Source of the DNA: Paraburkholderia acidicola
Lineage (GTDB): Bacteria; Pseudomonadota; Gammaproteobacteria; Burkholderiales; Burkholderiaceae
Length of the DNA: 64,000 nt
Assembly: GCF_002362315.1 (NCBI RefSeq)
Contig: NZ_MTZV01000006.1
Location: 1,674,001 to 1,738,000 of the forward strand
Reading direction: 5' to 3'
Program-made: the position numbers and the translations under genes
Shown: in pieces, positions 43,714-51,877 of the stretch
How the letters are laid out: each line of letters begins with the position of its first letter
Position numbering within the stretch: the first letter of the stretch is position 1
The notes under the pieces: model-generated
Seen by the model: only the letters and a program-made list of their open reading frames with translations
Databases searched by the model: none
Told to the model about the DNA's origin: nothing

Positions 43714-44934
43714 ATGAACGCATCTCTTCTATCCGATGACAACCCGAGCCTGGGCGTCTACACGCGCGCGATCGGCAGCGGCACCGAGTGGTGGCGCGTA
43801 TCGCTATCGGAGCGTGCGTTCATGTACCGGATCGAGCACGGCCGCGACGACGGTTCGGTTGATATCGACACCGTGGTCGATCAGGAGAATCTCGACGCGA
43901 AGCTGCAGAAGTGGCATCGCGAGGGCTATCTGTCCGAGGCGCAACGCGAGCAACTTGCCGCCGCGCCACAAGCCTCCGCCAATTTCATGGTCGACCTCGT
44001 ACGCGCATCACATGCGTTCGCGCAATCAACTGTCAGCGCAGCTACGTCGCGAAGTACCGCTCAGGTGGTGACCATCGGTCGCATCGAAGTCCCGCTCGGC
44101 ACACCGAACCCGCTCGTGCCCGCAGTCAACCCCGCGTGGCTCTTTACCGAACGTTTCAACGACATCATCGAGGACGTCGTCGAGAACCGCCGCGTGATGC
44201 TGATCGGACACACGGGCTCGGGCAAGACGAGTCTGATCGAACAGATCGCCGCGCGCGCGCAATACGGTGTGCTGCGCTCGAACATGAACGGCCAGACGAC
44301 GGTCGGCGATTTCGTCGGCTTCTGGACCGTGAAGGGCGGCGAGACAGTATGGGTCGACGGAGTATTGCCCACCGCGATGCGCGAAGGACGCTGGCTGATC
44401 GTCGATGAGGTGGACTTTGCAGAACCGGCCATTCTCGCTGTGCTCACTGCCGTACTCGAGCCCGGCGGCCGGTTGCTGCTGAAAGAAAAAGGCAACGACA
44501 TCGTCGAGCCGCATCCATCGTTCCGTCTCTTCGCCACGGCCAATGCGGTCGGCGCGATGAGCCAGTTCCGCCATCTGTACCAGGGCGCGAATCTGATGAA
44601 CGAGGCGTTTCTCGATCGCTGGCGCGTGTATCTGATCGACTATCTGTCGCCTGATGAAGAAGCCGATGTGTTGATGCGCACGCTTGCACCGCATCTGTCG
44701 CAAACCATGGCCCACACGCTCGCAGCGATTGCCGCCGATTGCCGCGCCGCCTTCGCACGCGAGGACCTCGCGAGCGCATTCTCGACGCGCCGTCTGCTCG
44801 ACTGGGCGCAACTGATGCTGCGCACCGGCGACCCCGAGCGCGCCGCGGACCCGGCCATCTATGCGAAGGTCAGCCCCGAAGATGCGGCGTTGATTCGCAG
44901 CATCATCCGTCATTACATCGCGACGCAGGCGTAG
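43714..44934 (+). CDS. AAA+ ATPase, CobS/MoxR-like
   Basis: 406 residues. About 140 N-terminal residues have no recognised fold (rich in charged residues, starting SLGVYTRAIGSGTEWWRVSL). The AAA+ module has Walker A GHTGSGKTSL (about 165-174), Walker B WLIVDEVDFAEPAILAVL, sensor-like FRLFATANAVG and an Arg finger region NEAFLDRWRVYLIDYL. It resembles CobS of the aerobic cobaltochelatase and MoxR-type chaperones. The next gene, 4 bp downstream, is a CobT-like VWA protein, so the two surely work as an ATPase/VWA pair. There is no CobN-like gene here, so a chelatase role is not supported; a metal-insertion or complex-remodelling chaperone is likelier. Confidence 0.87.
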   Translation: MNASLLSDDNPSLGVYTRAIGSGTEWWRVSLSERAFMYRIEHGRDDGSVDIDTVVDQENLDAKLQKWHREGYLSEAQREQLAAAPQASANFMVDLVRASHAFAQSTVSAATSRSTAQVVTIGRIEVPLGTPNPLVPAVNPAWLFTERFNDIIEDVVENRRVMLIGHTGSGKTSLIEQIAARAQYGVLRSNMNGQTTVGDFVGFWTVKGGETVWVDGVLPTAMREGRWLIVDEVDFAEPAILAVLTAVLEPGGRLLLKEKGNDIVEPHPSFRLFATANAVGAMSQFRHLYQGANLMNEAFLDRWRVYLIDYLSPDEEADVLMRTLAPHLSQTMAHTLAAIAADCRAAFAREDLASAFSTRRLLDWAQLMLRTGDPERAADPAIYAKVSPEDAALIRSIIRHYIATQA

Positions 44935-44938
44935 CGCC

Positions 44939-46690
44939 ATGCAACCGGCACGCGGCACCGATACGTTCGGCTTCGAATCGACACTCGGCAAGATTGCGCG
45001 CGTGCTGACGGGTCAGTACGGCACCGCGGTTGCGTTTAGCCCCGAAGGGCCGCGCGTCGAGCGTGATCGCATCGTGATTCCGTCGTACGACATCTTCGAC
45101 GAGCGCGATCGCGATACGCTCGTCGGCTACCTCGATCTGCTGGTCGCGCGTTCGAAATATTCGTCGAACGATGCACTTGCTGCGCTCGGCAACGGTACCG
45201 ATGGGCGTCTTGCTCAGGCGATCGAAGATCAGCGTGTGTGTCGCCGGTTGCTCGACAACTATCCTGGCGCACGCTGGTTCATCGGTCAGTTGCGCCAACG
45301 TGCCGCGCAGGACGCACGTAACCGCTGGCAAAAGCTGTCGTGGCGCGACAAGCTCGTATGGCTCGTTGAGCGGCGTTTGTGGCTCGAATCGCCGGAACCC
45401 AGTGAACTGAGTCCATCGCTATCGGCCGCGTTGCATGCGGTCGATGAAACAATCGCCGCCGCCCGTTCGAGTCGCTCAACCGATGAGAGCATCGCCGCCG
45501 CGCGCGCCGTGATTGCAACGGTGCGCGCATTGTCATCGTCGGGCGGCGCGCACAACATGATGCTCACCGCAGGCGATGCTGACGGCTACGACGCGGAATC
45601 GGTGCCTGCAACGTTCGACGGACCGCCCAGTCATGGCGATGGCACCGCGGCGCCCGATAACGCGTCGGACGCATCCATCACGCAAGCCGCCAGTAGCAAC
45701 GTCATCGATGGTGCTGGCATGGGTCACTCGCCGCTCGGTACGCCAGCGGAATCGGTTGCATCAGCGGTTGCCTCGGGTGGGTCGCAACCAGGCGGCCAAT
45801 CGCGCCCGCTGCTCTCCGTTCCGCTCACCACAGAATTCGACCTCGTCACTGACCGCACCGGCCGCGGCGATGCGCGCAACTGGCACGCACTGCGTTCGCT
45901 CGCGCGCGCCGAAACGTCGCCGCTAAAAGCGAAGCTTGAACGCGCGCTCAAAGCCGACGAACTCACGCACTGGAAGCGCGAACAGGAACGCGGTGAAATC
46001 GATCGCACAGCGCTCGCGCGTCTTGCGATTGCGCCCGGTTATCGCACGCCATTCCGCGTAAAACGCGTGACGAAGGGACGCGATGCGGCCGTGACGCTGC
46101 TGATCGATCGCAGCGGCTCGATGGCGGGTAGAAAGATCGAACTCGCGCGCCTCTGCGTAGCTGCGCTGTGCGATGCGCTCACACAACTCGGCTTCGACTC
46201 GGAAGTGCTCGGCTACAGTTCGATCGAATCCGCGGAGATGCGGCTTCTGTACGAACGTCAACGCGCCAGCGGGGTTGATCTGAGCGCCTACAACCGCACA
46301 GTTGAACGGCTCGATCTGCAGATCTATAAACGCTTCGGCGCCGCCGATCTAAGCGGCCTCGCCGATATCGAGTGCGGTCACGAGAACCCCGATGGCGAAG
46401 CGCTCGCGTGGGCTGCCGGACGGCTCGCCGACCATCGCGCAGACCGCAAGATCCTGATGGTGCTCTCCGACGGCGACCCTGCTACCGGCGATGGCAACCC
46501 AGCCATCCTGCGCAGCGATCTGCACGCACGCATCGATGCGATCGGCCGTACAGGGATAGAGATCGTCGGTGTGGGCATACTCGATGATGCTGTCGAAACG
46601 TTCTATCCGCGCAGTATCGTCGTCAGGAAGCTGCATGAGCTGCCTGGTACCGCGTTTGGTGTTTTGAGCGCGATGTTGCTCGACCGTTGA
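44939..46690 (+). CDS. CobT-like VWA-domain protein
   Basis: 583 residues. The N-terminal half is poorly conserved and includes an Ala/Ser/Gly-rich low-complexity linker (about 210-290). The C-terminal VWA domain (from about 370) carries the metal-dependent adhesion site VTLLIDRSGSMAGRKIELAR and a later VLSDGDPATGDGNPA, with ECGHENPDGEALAWAA in between, as in CobT. It starts 4 bp after the AAA+ gene stop, so the pair is translationally close-coupled. In such pairs the ATPase remodels a target presented by the VWA protein. The target here is unknown. Confidence 0.87.
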   Translation: MQPARGTDTFGFESTLGKIARVLTGQYGTAVAFSPEGPRVERDRIVIPSYDIFDERDRDTLVGYLDLLVARSKYSSNDALAALGNGTDGRLAQAIEDQRVCRRLLDNYPGARWFIGQLRQRAAQDARNRWQKLSWRDKLVWLVERRLWLESPEPSELSPSLSAALHAVDETIAAARSSRSTDESIAAARAVIATVRALSSSGGAHNMMLTAGDADGYDAESVPATFDGPPSHGDGTAAPDNASDASITQAASSNVIDGAGMGHSPLGTPAESVASAVASGGSQPGGQSRPLLSVPLTTEFDLVTDRTGRGDARNWHALRSLARAETSPLKAKLERALKADELTHWKREQERGEIDRTALARLAIAPGYRTPFRVKRVTKGRDAAVTLLIDRSGSMAGRKIELARLCVAALCDALTQLGFDSEVLGYSSIESAEMRLLYERQRASGVDLSAYNRTVERLDLQIYKRFGAADLSGLADIECGHENPDGEALAWAAGRLADHRADRKILMVLSDGDPATGDGNPAILRSDLHARIDAIGRTGIEIVGVGILDDAVETFYPRSIVVRKLHELPGTAFGVLSAMLLDR

Positions 46691-46722
46691 GCGTTGCCGG
46701 GCGTTATACGTTTTCGCGCTAG

Positions 46723-47706
46723 CTAGCGCATCAACCGGTGTCGACTGACTACGGCAAAACCCAGCGCCACAGAACCTCGCGCCGACGCGTGCTGCGCCTC
46801 ATACACACGCGATCGATCCGCTTCCGGTTGCGCCAGCAGCGCATACAGATCGGGACGGCGCGCGGCCAGCCATTGCCGGCCACGGCTTCGCTCGATCAAC
46901 GCCAGATCGAGATTCGCTGCGGCATAAGCCCCCGGAGTCTCACTCGCCGCAAGCACCCGCCCCGACGGATCGACGATGAGCGCAGTCGCGTCTGTCGCCT
47001 GATCATTCGACGCTTCGTGGCCATCGCTGAAGACGATGAACATCCCGTTGTCGGCCGCGCGTGCGCACAGCCATCCGTGCATGCTTTCCATCGTGTCCGC
47101 GTCCGCAGGCGATCTCGATCGGTGCATCATCGGCAGCGGCTGCACCGGATGTTCGCCGGTGTGGCTCGCGCGCCCGGTCCGATGCGGCGCGATCAGCACG
47201 CTCGCGCCGAGCAGCGCCGTCATGCGAACGTTCTCGACCAGATAGCTGTCGCCGCCGGTCAGAATGCCGATCCGCACGCCCGATCCGGTATCGAACACGG
47301 TATAGCGGTCGCCGCTGACAATGCGCCGATGGTCCGCCGCATGCAGCTTGCGATGACAGTGCCGCGCGCCGTCCGGCAGACACACCACGTAGCTGTTGAA
47401 GAAACGCCCATCCGGCGCTCGTTCAATCAATCCGACACCGCATGCCACACCGGTACGCTCCACGGCCGCAGTGACAATGCGGATCGACGCGCCATCGAGC
47501 GGTTCCGCCAGCGCCTCGATCGAAACGCGATGCAGCTTCGTGATGTCGGCATAACCACTCAGGCATAGCTCCGGAAACACCGCGAGCGCAACACCGTCAC
47601 GTGCCGCATCGGCGAGACAAGCCGCCACCCGTGCGGCGTTATGCGCGCCATCGCCGTCGCGCGAAACGAACGGCACCGATGCAACCCGCAGCATTGAGCC
47701 GGCCAA
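46723..47706 (-). CDS. Nitrilase-superfamily protein lacking the catalytic cysteine
   Basis: 327 residues with the nitrilase/carbon-nitrogen hydrolase fold. The catalytic Glu is in VFPELCLSGY and the catalytic Lys in HCHRKLHA. The position of the nucleophilic Cys (normally Cys-Tyr-Asp) reads GILTGGDSYLVENVRM, with Gly in its place; the following GASVLIAPHRTG is normal. On this evidence it should not hydrolyse nitriles or amides by the usual mechanism. The start is a TTG at 47706 with GAGGAG upstream; the ATG at 47694 is the alternative. It is divergent from a LysR regulator gene, so it seems regulated and retained. It may be a binding or regulatory protein or use another chemistry. Confidence 0.85.
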   Translation of the reverse strand: MAGSMLRVASVPFVSRDGDGAHNAARVAACLADAARDGVALAVFPELCLSGYADITKLHRVSIEALAEPLDGASIRIVTAAVERTGVACGVGLIERAPDGRFFNSYVVCLPDGARHCHRKLHAADHRRIVSGDRYTVFDTGSGVRIGILTGGDSYLVENVRMTALLGASVLIAPHRTGRASHTGEHPVQPLPMMHRSRSPADADTMESMHGWLCARAADNGMFIVFSDGHEASNDQATDATALIVDPSGRVLAASETPGAYAAANLDLALIERSRGRQWLAARRPDLYALLAQPEADRSRVYEAQHASARGSVALGFAVVSRHRLMR

Positions 47707-47808
47707 AATATTCTCCTCGAGTTGAATCGTTGAACACAGTGTTCCATTGGACCTCCCGGCATTCGATAAGTAAAATGAATGTTTTTACCGATCTGATTAC
47801 TCTGCGGA

Positions 47809-48699
47809 ATGGAACTCAAACTATTGCGTGCCTTTCTGACCGTCGCCGAAACCGGCCACTTCAGCCGCGCCGCGGACACGCTGCACATCACCCAGCCGGC
47901 GCTCAGCAAGCAGATCGTCGCGCTCGAAGCGACGCTCGGCGGCCGGTTGTTCGAGCGCGGGCGGCACGGCGCCGAACTGACGGTGTTCGGTGCAGGCTTT
48001 GCCGCAGATGCCAGATCGCTGGTGCGCGAAGCCGACGAGGTTCTCATGCGCGCCCGCGAAACGAGCAGCGGCAAGCGCGGTCATCTGCGCATCGGTCTTG
48101 GGCTTTCCACGCTCACGCTCACGCCCAGGCTGATCGCCGAATTCCGCCGACGTAATCCAGAAGTTGGTGTGACGTTGAATGATCTGTCGTCGGCGGAACA
48201 AAGCCGGTTACTGCTGTTGGGCAAGCTCGACGTCGGCTTTCTGCGGCTTCCCGCCGAAGCGGGCCTGTCCGCGTTTCCGGTTGTCGATGAGGCGCTCGCG
48301 CTCGCGGTGCCCGAGCACGCGCCGTGGAAACGCCTGCCCGCCAATCTGAACGAGTTGAACAAGATCGGCTTCATTGCGCTTGCACGGGGTCGTGGACCAG
48401 GGCTTGCCGCGCAGATCGACCGCTGGTGCGGCAAACACGACTTCGTCCCGCGCGTGATCCAGCACACCGACGATATCCAGTCCGTGCTCGCGGCCGTTGC
48501 AGCCGGCGTCGGTGCGGCGCTTCTACCGTCGCGGGTTCGATATCTGCTGCGCGATGCACGCGTCCTGTCGCTGCGCGACCCATCGGCGCGCTGGCACGTC
48601 GGTCTCGCGTGGCAGTCCGCGCGCGACGATGCAGTGGTCGAGCGCTTCGTTTCGTTCGTGCGCACCGCCATGAAGAAAAACACGCGTCGAGCGGACTGA
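47809..48699 (+). CDS. LysR-family transcriptional regulator
   Basis: 296 residues. The helix-turn-helix is MELKLLRAFLTVAETGHFSR and LHITQPALSKQIVALEATLG, and the effector domain follows (KRGHLRIGLGLSTLTLTPRL). It is divergent from the nitrilase-like gene with 102 bp between starts, its probable target. The ribosome binding site is weak (GGA). The inducer is unknown. Confidence 0.93.
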   Translation: MELKLLRAFLTVAETGHFSRAADTLHITQPALSKQIVALEATLGGRLFERGRHGAELTVFGAGFAADARSLVREADEVLMRARETSSGKRGHLRIGLGLSTLTLTPRLIAEFRRRNPEVGVTLNDLSSAEQSRLLLLGKLDVGFLRLPAEAGLSAFPVVDEALALAVPEHAPWKRLPANLNELNKIGFIALARGRGPGLAAQIDRWCGKHDFVPRVIQHTDDIQSVLAAVAAGVGAALLPSRVRYLLRDARVLSLRDPSARWHVGLAWQSARDDAVVERFVSFVRTAMKKNTRRAD

Positions 48700-48787
48700 A
48701 TACGTGCGCGTACGGTCCGTACCGCGTAACCCGCTATGATGTGCACATTACCCTCTGCCGCCTTCGCGGTAGACAGCCGGAGAAGAT

Positions 48788-50167
48788 ATGGCCTCAATCC
48801 AGGAAAGCGCGAGCATGGCGCTGTTTTGCGACTTCGAAAACGTCGCACTCGGCGTGCGCGATGCCAAGCTCGAGAAGTTTGACATCAAGCCGATTCTCGA
48901 GCGGTTGCTGCTTAAAGGCAGCATCGTCGTGAAGAAGGCCTATTGCGACTGGGAGCGCTACAAGGGCTTCAAGGCCGGCATGCACGAAGCGAGCTTCGAA
49001 TTGATCGAAATTCCGCATGTGCGCCAGTCGGGCAAGAATTCGGCCGATATCCGCCTCGTCGTCGATGCACTCGACCTCTGCTATACGAAATCGCATGTCG
49101 ATACGTTCGTCATCATCAGTGGCGATTCGGATTTTTCGCCGCTCGTGTCGAAGCTGCGTGAAAACGCGAAGAAAGTGATCGGCGTCGGCGTCAAACAGTC
49201 GACCTCCGACCTGCTGGTCGCGAACTGCGACGAATTCATCTTTTACGACGACCTCGTGCGCGAGCAACAGCGCGCTGCCGCACGGCGCGAGCCGAATGCA
49301 GCCGCACGCCGCTCGCCCGATGAAGACCGGCAGCGCAAGAAGGAAGGCGATGAACGCAAGAACATCGCGATTGCGCTAGCCGTCGAAACCTTTGATGCAC
49401 TCGCCGCCGAACGTGGCGAAAGCGGCAAGATCTGGGCTTCGGTGCTCAAGAGCGCGATCAAGCGGCGTAAGCCGGATTTCAGCGAGTCCTATTACGGTTT
49501 CCGTGCGTTCGGCAATCTGCTGGATGAGGTTCAGGCGCGTGGGCTGTTCGAAGTCGGGCGCGACGAGAAATCGGGTGCGTTTGTGTATCGGTCGAGCCCG
49601 GCAGAAGCGGCGCAATCGGTGGCAGCGAGTGCTCCTGCAAGTGCGAACGAAGGTGGTACGAAGGGTACCAGGTCGAAATCGGGCAATAAGTCCGGCAACC
49701 GGTCGGGCAACGACAAGAAGGGGCATCGCAAGGGTACGGACTCGGGCAGACAGGTGGTCGAGCAGCACGGGGCAGATGCATCTGTCGATGAAGCGCACGG
49801 CACGCATCACCAGTCCGACCTGTACGAAACGCTCGATCTGTACGAGACGTACGAAGCGTCACGTGAACCGGACCGTGCCGACGAAGCACCGCATGCGCCC
49901 ATCGAGACGCATAGCGAAGGCGAGTCGCAACCCGCGCCTACACCGGCACCGGCACGCAAACGCCCGACCGCGCGCCGCGGTAAGCCTGCGGCAAAGAAGA
50001 CGGCAGCGGTTGCACAGCCTGCTGTCGAGGCGCCCGCTGCACCGCCTGTCGCTGCCCCCGCCGACGAAAGTGCAACGCGCAAGCCGGCTCAGAAATCTGC
50101 TGCGCGTAAATCGGCGGCACGTCCGCGTCGGCCACGCAAAGCTGCGGGCGCGGTTAACGAAGAGTGA
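48788..50167 (+). CDS. NYN-domain ribonuclease-like protein with OST-HTH domain and histone-like tail
   Basis: 459 residues. The NYN (PIN-like) domain spans about 10-155 and has the acidic residues of the family: FCDFEN (Asp15, Glu17), SADIRLVVDAL (Asp87) and IISGDSDFSPL (Asp113, Asp115). A Lys/Arg/Glu linker leads to an OST-HTH/LOTUS RNA-binding domain (about 195-268). The last 180 residues are low-complexity, first Gly/Ser/Lys-rich, then Ala/Lys/Pro/Arg-rich (for example ARKRPTARRGKPAAKKTA), resembling histone H1 tails. The likely role is RNA binding with possible cleavage; the basic tail may bind nucleic acid nonspecifically. GGAG lies nearby upstream of the ATG. A hairpin follows the stop. 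Confidence 0.88.
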   Translation: MASIQESASMALFCDFENVALGVRDAKLEKFDIKPILERLLLKGSIVVKKAYCDWERYKGFKAGMHEASFELIEIPHVRQSGKNSADIRLVVDALDLCYTKSHVDTFVIISGDSDFSPLVSKLRENAKKVIGVGVKQSTSDLLVANCDEFIFYDDLVREQQRAAARREPNAAARRSPDEDRQRKKEGDERKNIAIALAVETFDALAAERGESGKIWASVLKSAIKRRKPDFSESYYGFRAFGNLLDEVQARGLFEVGRDEKSGAFVYRSSPAEAAQSVAASAPASANEGGTKGTRSKSGNKSGNRSGNDKKGHRKGTDSGRQVVEQHGADASVDEAHGTHHQSDLYETLDLYETYEASREPDRADEAPHAPIETHSEGESQPAPTPAPARKRPTARRGKPAAKKTAAVAQPAVEAPAAPPVAAPADESATRKPAQKSAARKSAARPRRPRKAAGAVNEE

Positions 50168-50180
50168 AAACCACATACAC

Positions 50181-50210
50181 GCGATGCCGGCCTGCAGCAG
50201 GCCGCATCGC
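50181..50210 (+). terminator. Hairpin after the NYN gene
   Basis: GCGATGC and GGCCTGC pair with GCAGGCC and GCATCGC, with one bulged C and a one-base centre. It begins 13 bp after the NYN gene stop. No T-run follows, so the terminator call rests on position and strength. Confidence 0.55.
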
Positions 50211-50304
50211 GCGTAGACAGCGACACCACGGCACGCTCGAACCGAGCCTTCGAAGTATCCCTACACTGCCGAAACATCGACTATAGAGCGGGATACTTCA
50301 ACGC

Positions 50305-51456
50305 TCAAGAACCACGCCCTTTCCCCGCACCCGGCGCAGTCGATTCAGCAGCCTCAGCCACCTCAATAGCCCCCCCATCCGCAGGCACATTCCCCACCGC
50401 ATTCTGCGGCGGTGCCTCGATATCCCAGCACGAGATAAACAACGCGGCGATCAACGGCCCGATCACGAACCCGTTGATCCCAAACACCGACATCCCGCCC
50501 ACCGTCGAGATCAGCACGACCCAGTCCGGCAGCTTGGTGTCCTTACCGACGAGAATCGGCCGCAGCACGTTATCCACGGTACCGATCGCCAGCGTACAGA
50601 ACAGGATCAGCACGACCGCCTTCCACATCGGCCCGGCCAGCAGGAAATACACGGCCGCCGGCACCCAGACGAGCGCCGAGCCGATCGCGGGCAGCAGCGA
50701 CAGGAACGCCATCAGCGTGCCCCACAGCAGCGCGCCCTTGATGCCGAGCACCGCGAAGATAATCCCACCGAGCAGTCCCTGCACCGCCGCCACCGCGATG
50801 TTGCCCTTCACGGTCGCACGCACCACCGTCGCGAAGCGGATCAGCAGACGGTCCTTGTGCGAGCGTTCGAGCGGAATCGCGTCGCGGATGCGCCGCGAGA
50901 TTGCGCGGCCGTCGCGCAGCAGGAAGAAGACGAGGTACAACATGATGCCGAAGCCCACCGCGAACTGCAGCGTGTTCTGGCCGATCACGACAGCCTGGCC
51001 GGCAACGAACTGACTGATGCGTGCCGCGCCATCCGTAAGCTTTGCCTGCAGACCATGCATGTCGGCGAGGCCGACGTTATCGAGTGCGTTCTGCGCGAAA
51101 GCGGGCAGTGCCTGCACGATCTGCTGGAAGTACAGGCCGAAGTCCCATTGCCCCTGCCTGATCTGTTGATACGCGTAGGCGGCTTGCTGGACGAGCGTGC
51201 CAATCATCACGATGACCGGCAGGATCACGATCAGCACGCATAGCGCGAGCGTCGTCAGTGCAGCGAGATTGGGCCGGTTACCGAAGCGGAACGAGAGACT
51301 GCGTTGCAGCGGTTGAAAGAGGATCGCGAGTATCGTCCCCCAGAAGATCGCGCCGAAGTACGGCAGCAGGATCCAGATAAGCGCCAGCGAAACCGCGGCC
51401 AGCAGCATATAGAAGCTCTTCTGATTGCGGCTGTTCTGATCGTTGTCGTGGTTCAT
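50305..51456 (-). CDS. AI-2E family (PerM/UPF0118) membrane protein
   Basis: 383 residues with seven to eight hydrophobic helices in the order of the AI-2E transporter/PerM superfamily: FYMLLAAVSLALIWILLPYF, then LALCVLIVILPVIVMIG, a hydrophilic central domain (about 95-150), and the conserved C-terminal half with AAVQGLLGGIIFAVLGIKGA and FGINGFVIGPLIAALF. Members include quorum-signal exporters and sodium/proton antiporters; the substrate is not predictable here. I start at the ATG at 51456; an open frame continues upstream through a hairpin and is not convincing. The preceding minus-strand gene is csbD-like. Confidence 0.88.
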   Translation of the reverse strand: MNHDNDQNSRNQKSFYMLLAAVSLALIWILLPYFGAIFWGTILAILFQPLQRSLSFRFGNRPNLAALTTLALCVLIVILPVIVMIGTLVQQAAYAYQQIRQGQWDFGLYFQQIVQALPAFAQNALDNVGLADMHGLQAKLTDGAARISQFVAGQAVVIGQNTLQFAVGFGIMLYLVFFLLRDGRAISRRIRDAIPLERSHKDRLLIRFATVVRATVKGNIAVAAVQGLLGGIIFAVLGIKGALLWGTLMAFLSLLPAIGSALVWVPAAVYFLLAGPMWKAVVLILFCTLAIGTVDNVLRPILVGKDTKLPDWVVLISTVGGMSVFGINGFVIGPLIAALFISCWDIEAPPQNAVGNVPADGGAIEVAEAAESTAPGAGKGRGS

Positions 51457-51473
51457 GGTTCTCACGCATGCGT

Positions 51474-51501
51474 GCCGCCCCGGCAATCCTGCCGGGGCGG
51501 C
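51474..51501 (-). terminator. Perfect 12-bp stem-loop between csbD-like and AI-2E genes
   Basis: GCCGCCCCGGCA pairs with TGCCGGGGCGGC around a four-base loop. It starts 49 bp after the CsbD stop on the minus strand and ends only 18 bp before the AI-2E-type ATG. It could end the csbD transcript or fold in the leader of the membrane protein mRNA. Confidence 0.6.
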
Positions 51502-51550
51502 TGTCTGGAGAAACGCAGCCGGCCATGAACCGCGGCCGGCAACGAATAGC

Positions 51551-51736
51551 TTACTTCTTGTCGAGCGCGTCGCGAGCCTTGTCCTTCGCCTCACCGAAAT
51601 TACGCTGCACCGTACCGGTCGCTTTCTCGACCTTGCCTTCCGCTTCGGTTGTGCGATTGCCGGTCACCTTGCCAACCGCTTCCTTCACCGAACCTTTGAT
51701 TTCCTTTGCTGCGCCTTTGATCCGATCTGTGTCCAT
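51551..51736 (-). CDS. CsbD family stress protein
   Basis: 61 residues, typical CsbD size and composition. It begins MDTDRIKGAAKEIKGSVKEA and continues with Lys/Glu/Ala-rich amphipathic repeats (TTEAEGKVEKATGTVQRNFG). CsbD proteins are induced by general stress and nutrient limitation in many bacteria; the molecular role is not established. GGAG lies five bases before the ATG at 51736, which is preferred to an upstream start at 51760. Confidence 0.93.
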   Translation of the reverse strand: MDTDRIKGAAKEIKGSVKEAVGKVTGNRTTEAEGKVEKATGTVQRNFGEAKDKARDALDKK

Positions 51737-51877
51737 GATTGCTCCAAAAAGGTTATGCATCTGGAATCCACCTGCATGACGTGGATGTAGTGGATGCAGG
51801 TCAATGTACCTGTGAGCAATCCGTGGGCCTAGATGCCCGGATACTGGTTAAACCGGTACTTTTACACCAATCTGCGA

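Noticed and set aside
43714..46690. Cobaltochelatase operon (CobST)
   Set aside because: No CobN or other cobalamin gene is nearby and the proteins have non-conserved extra regions; only a CobS/CobT-like description is justified.
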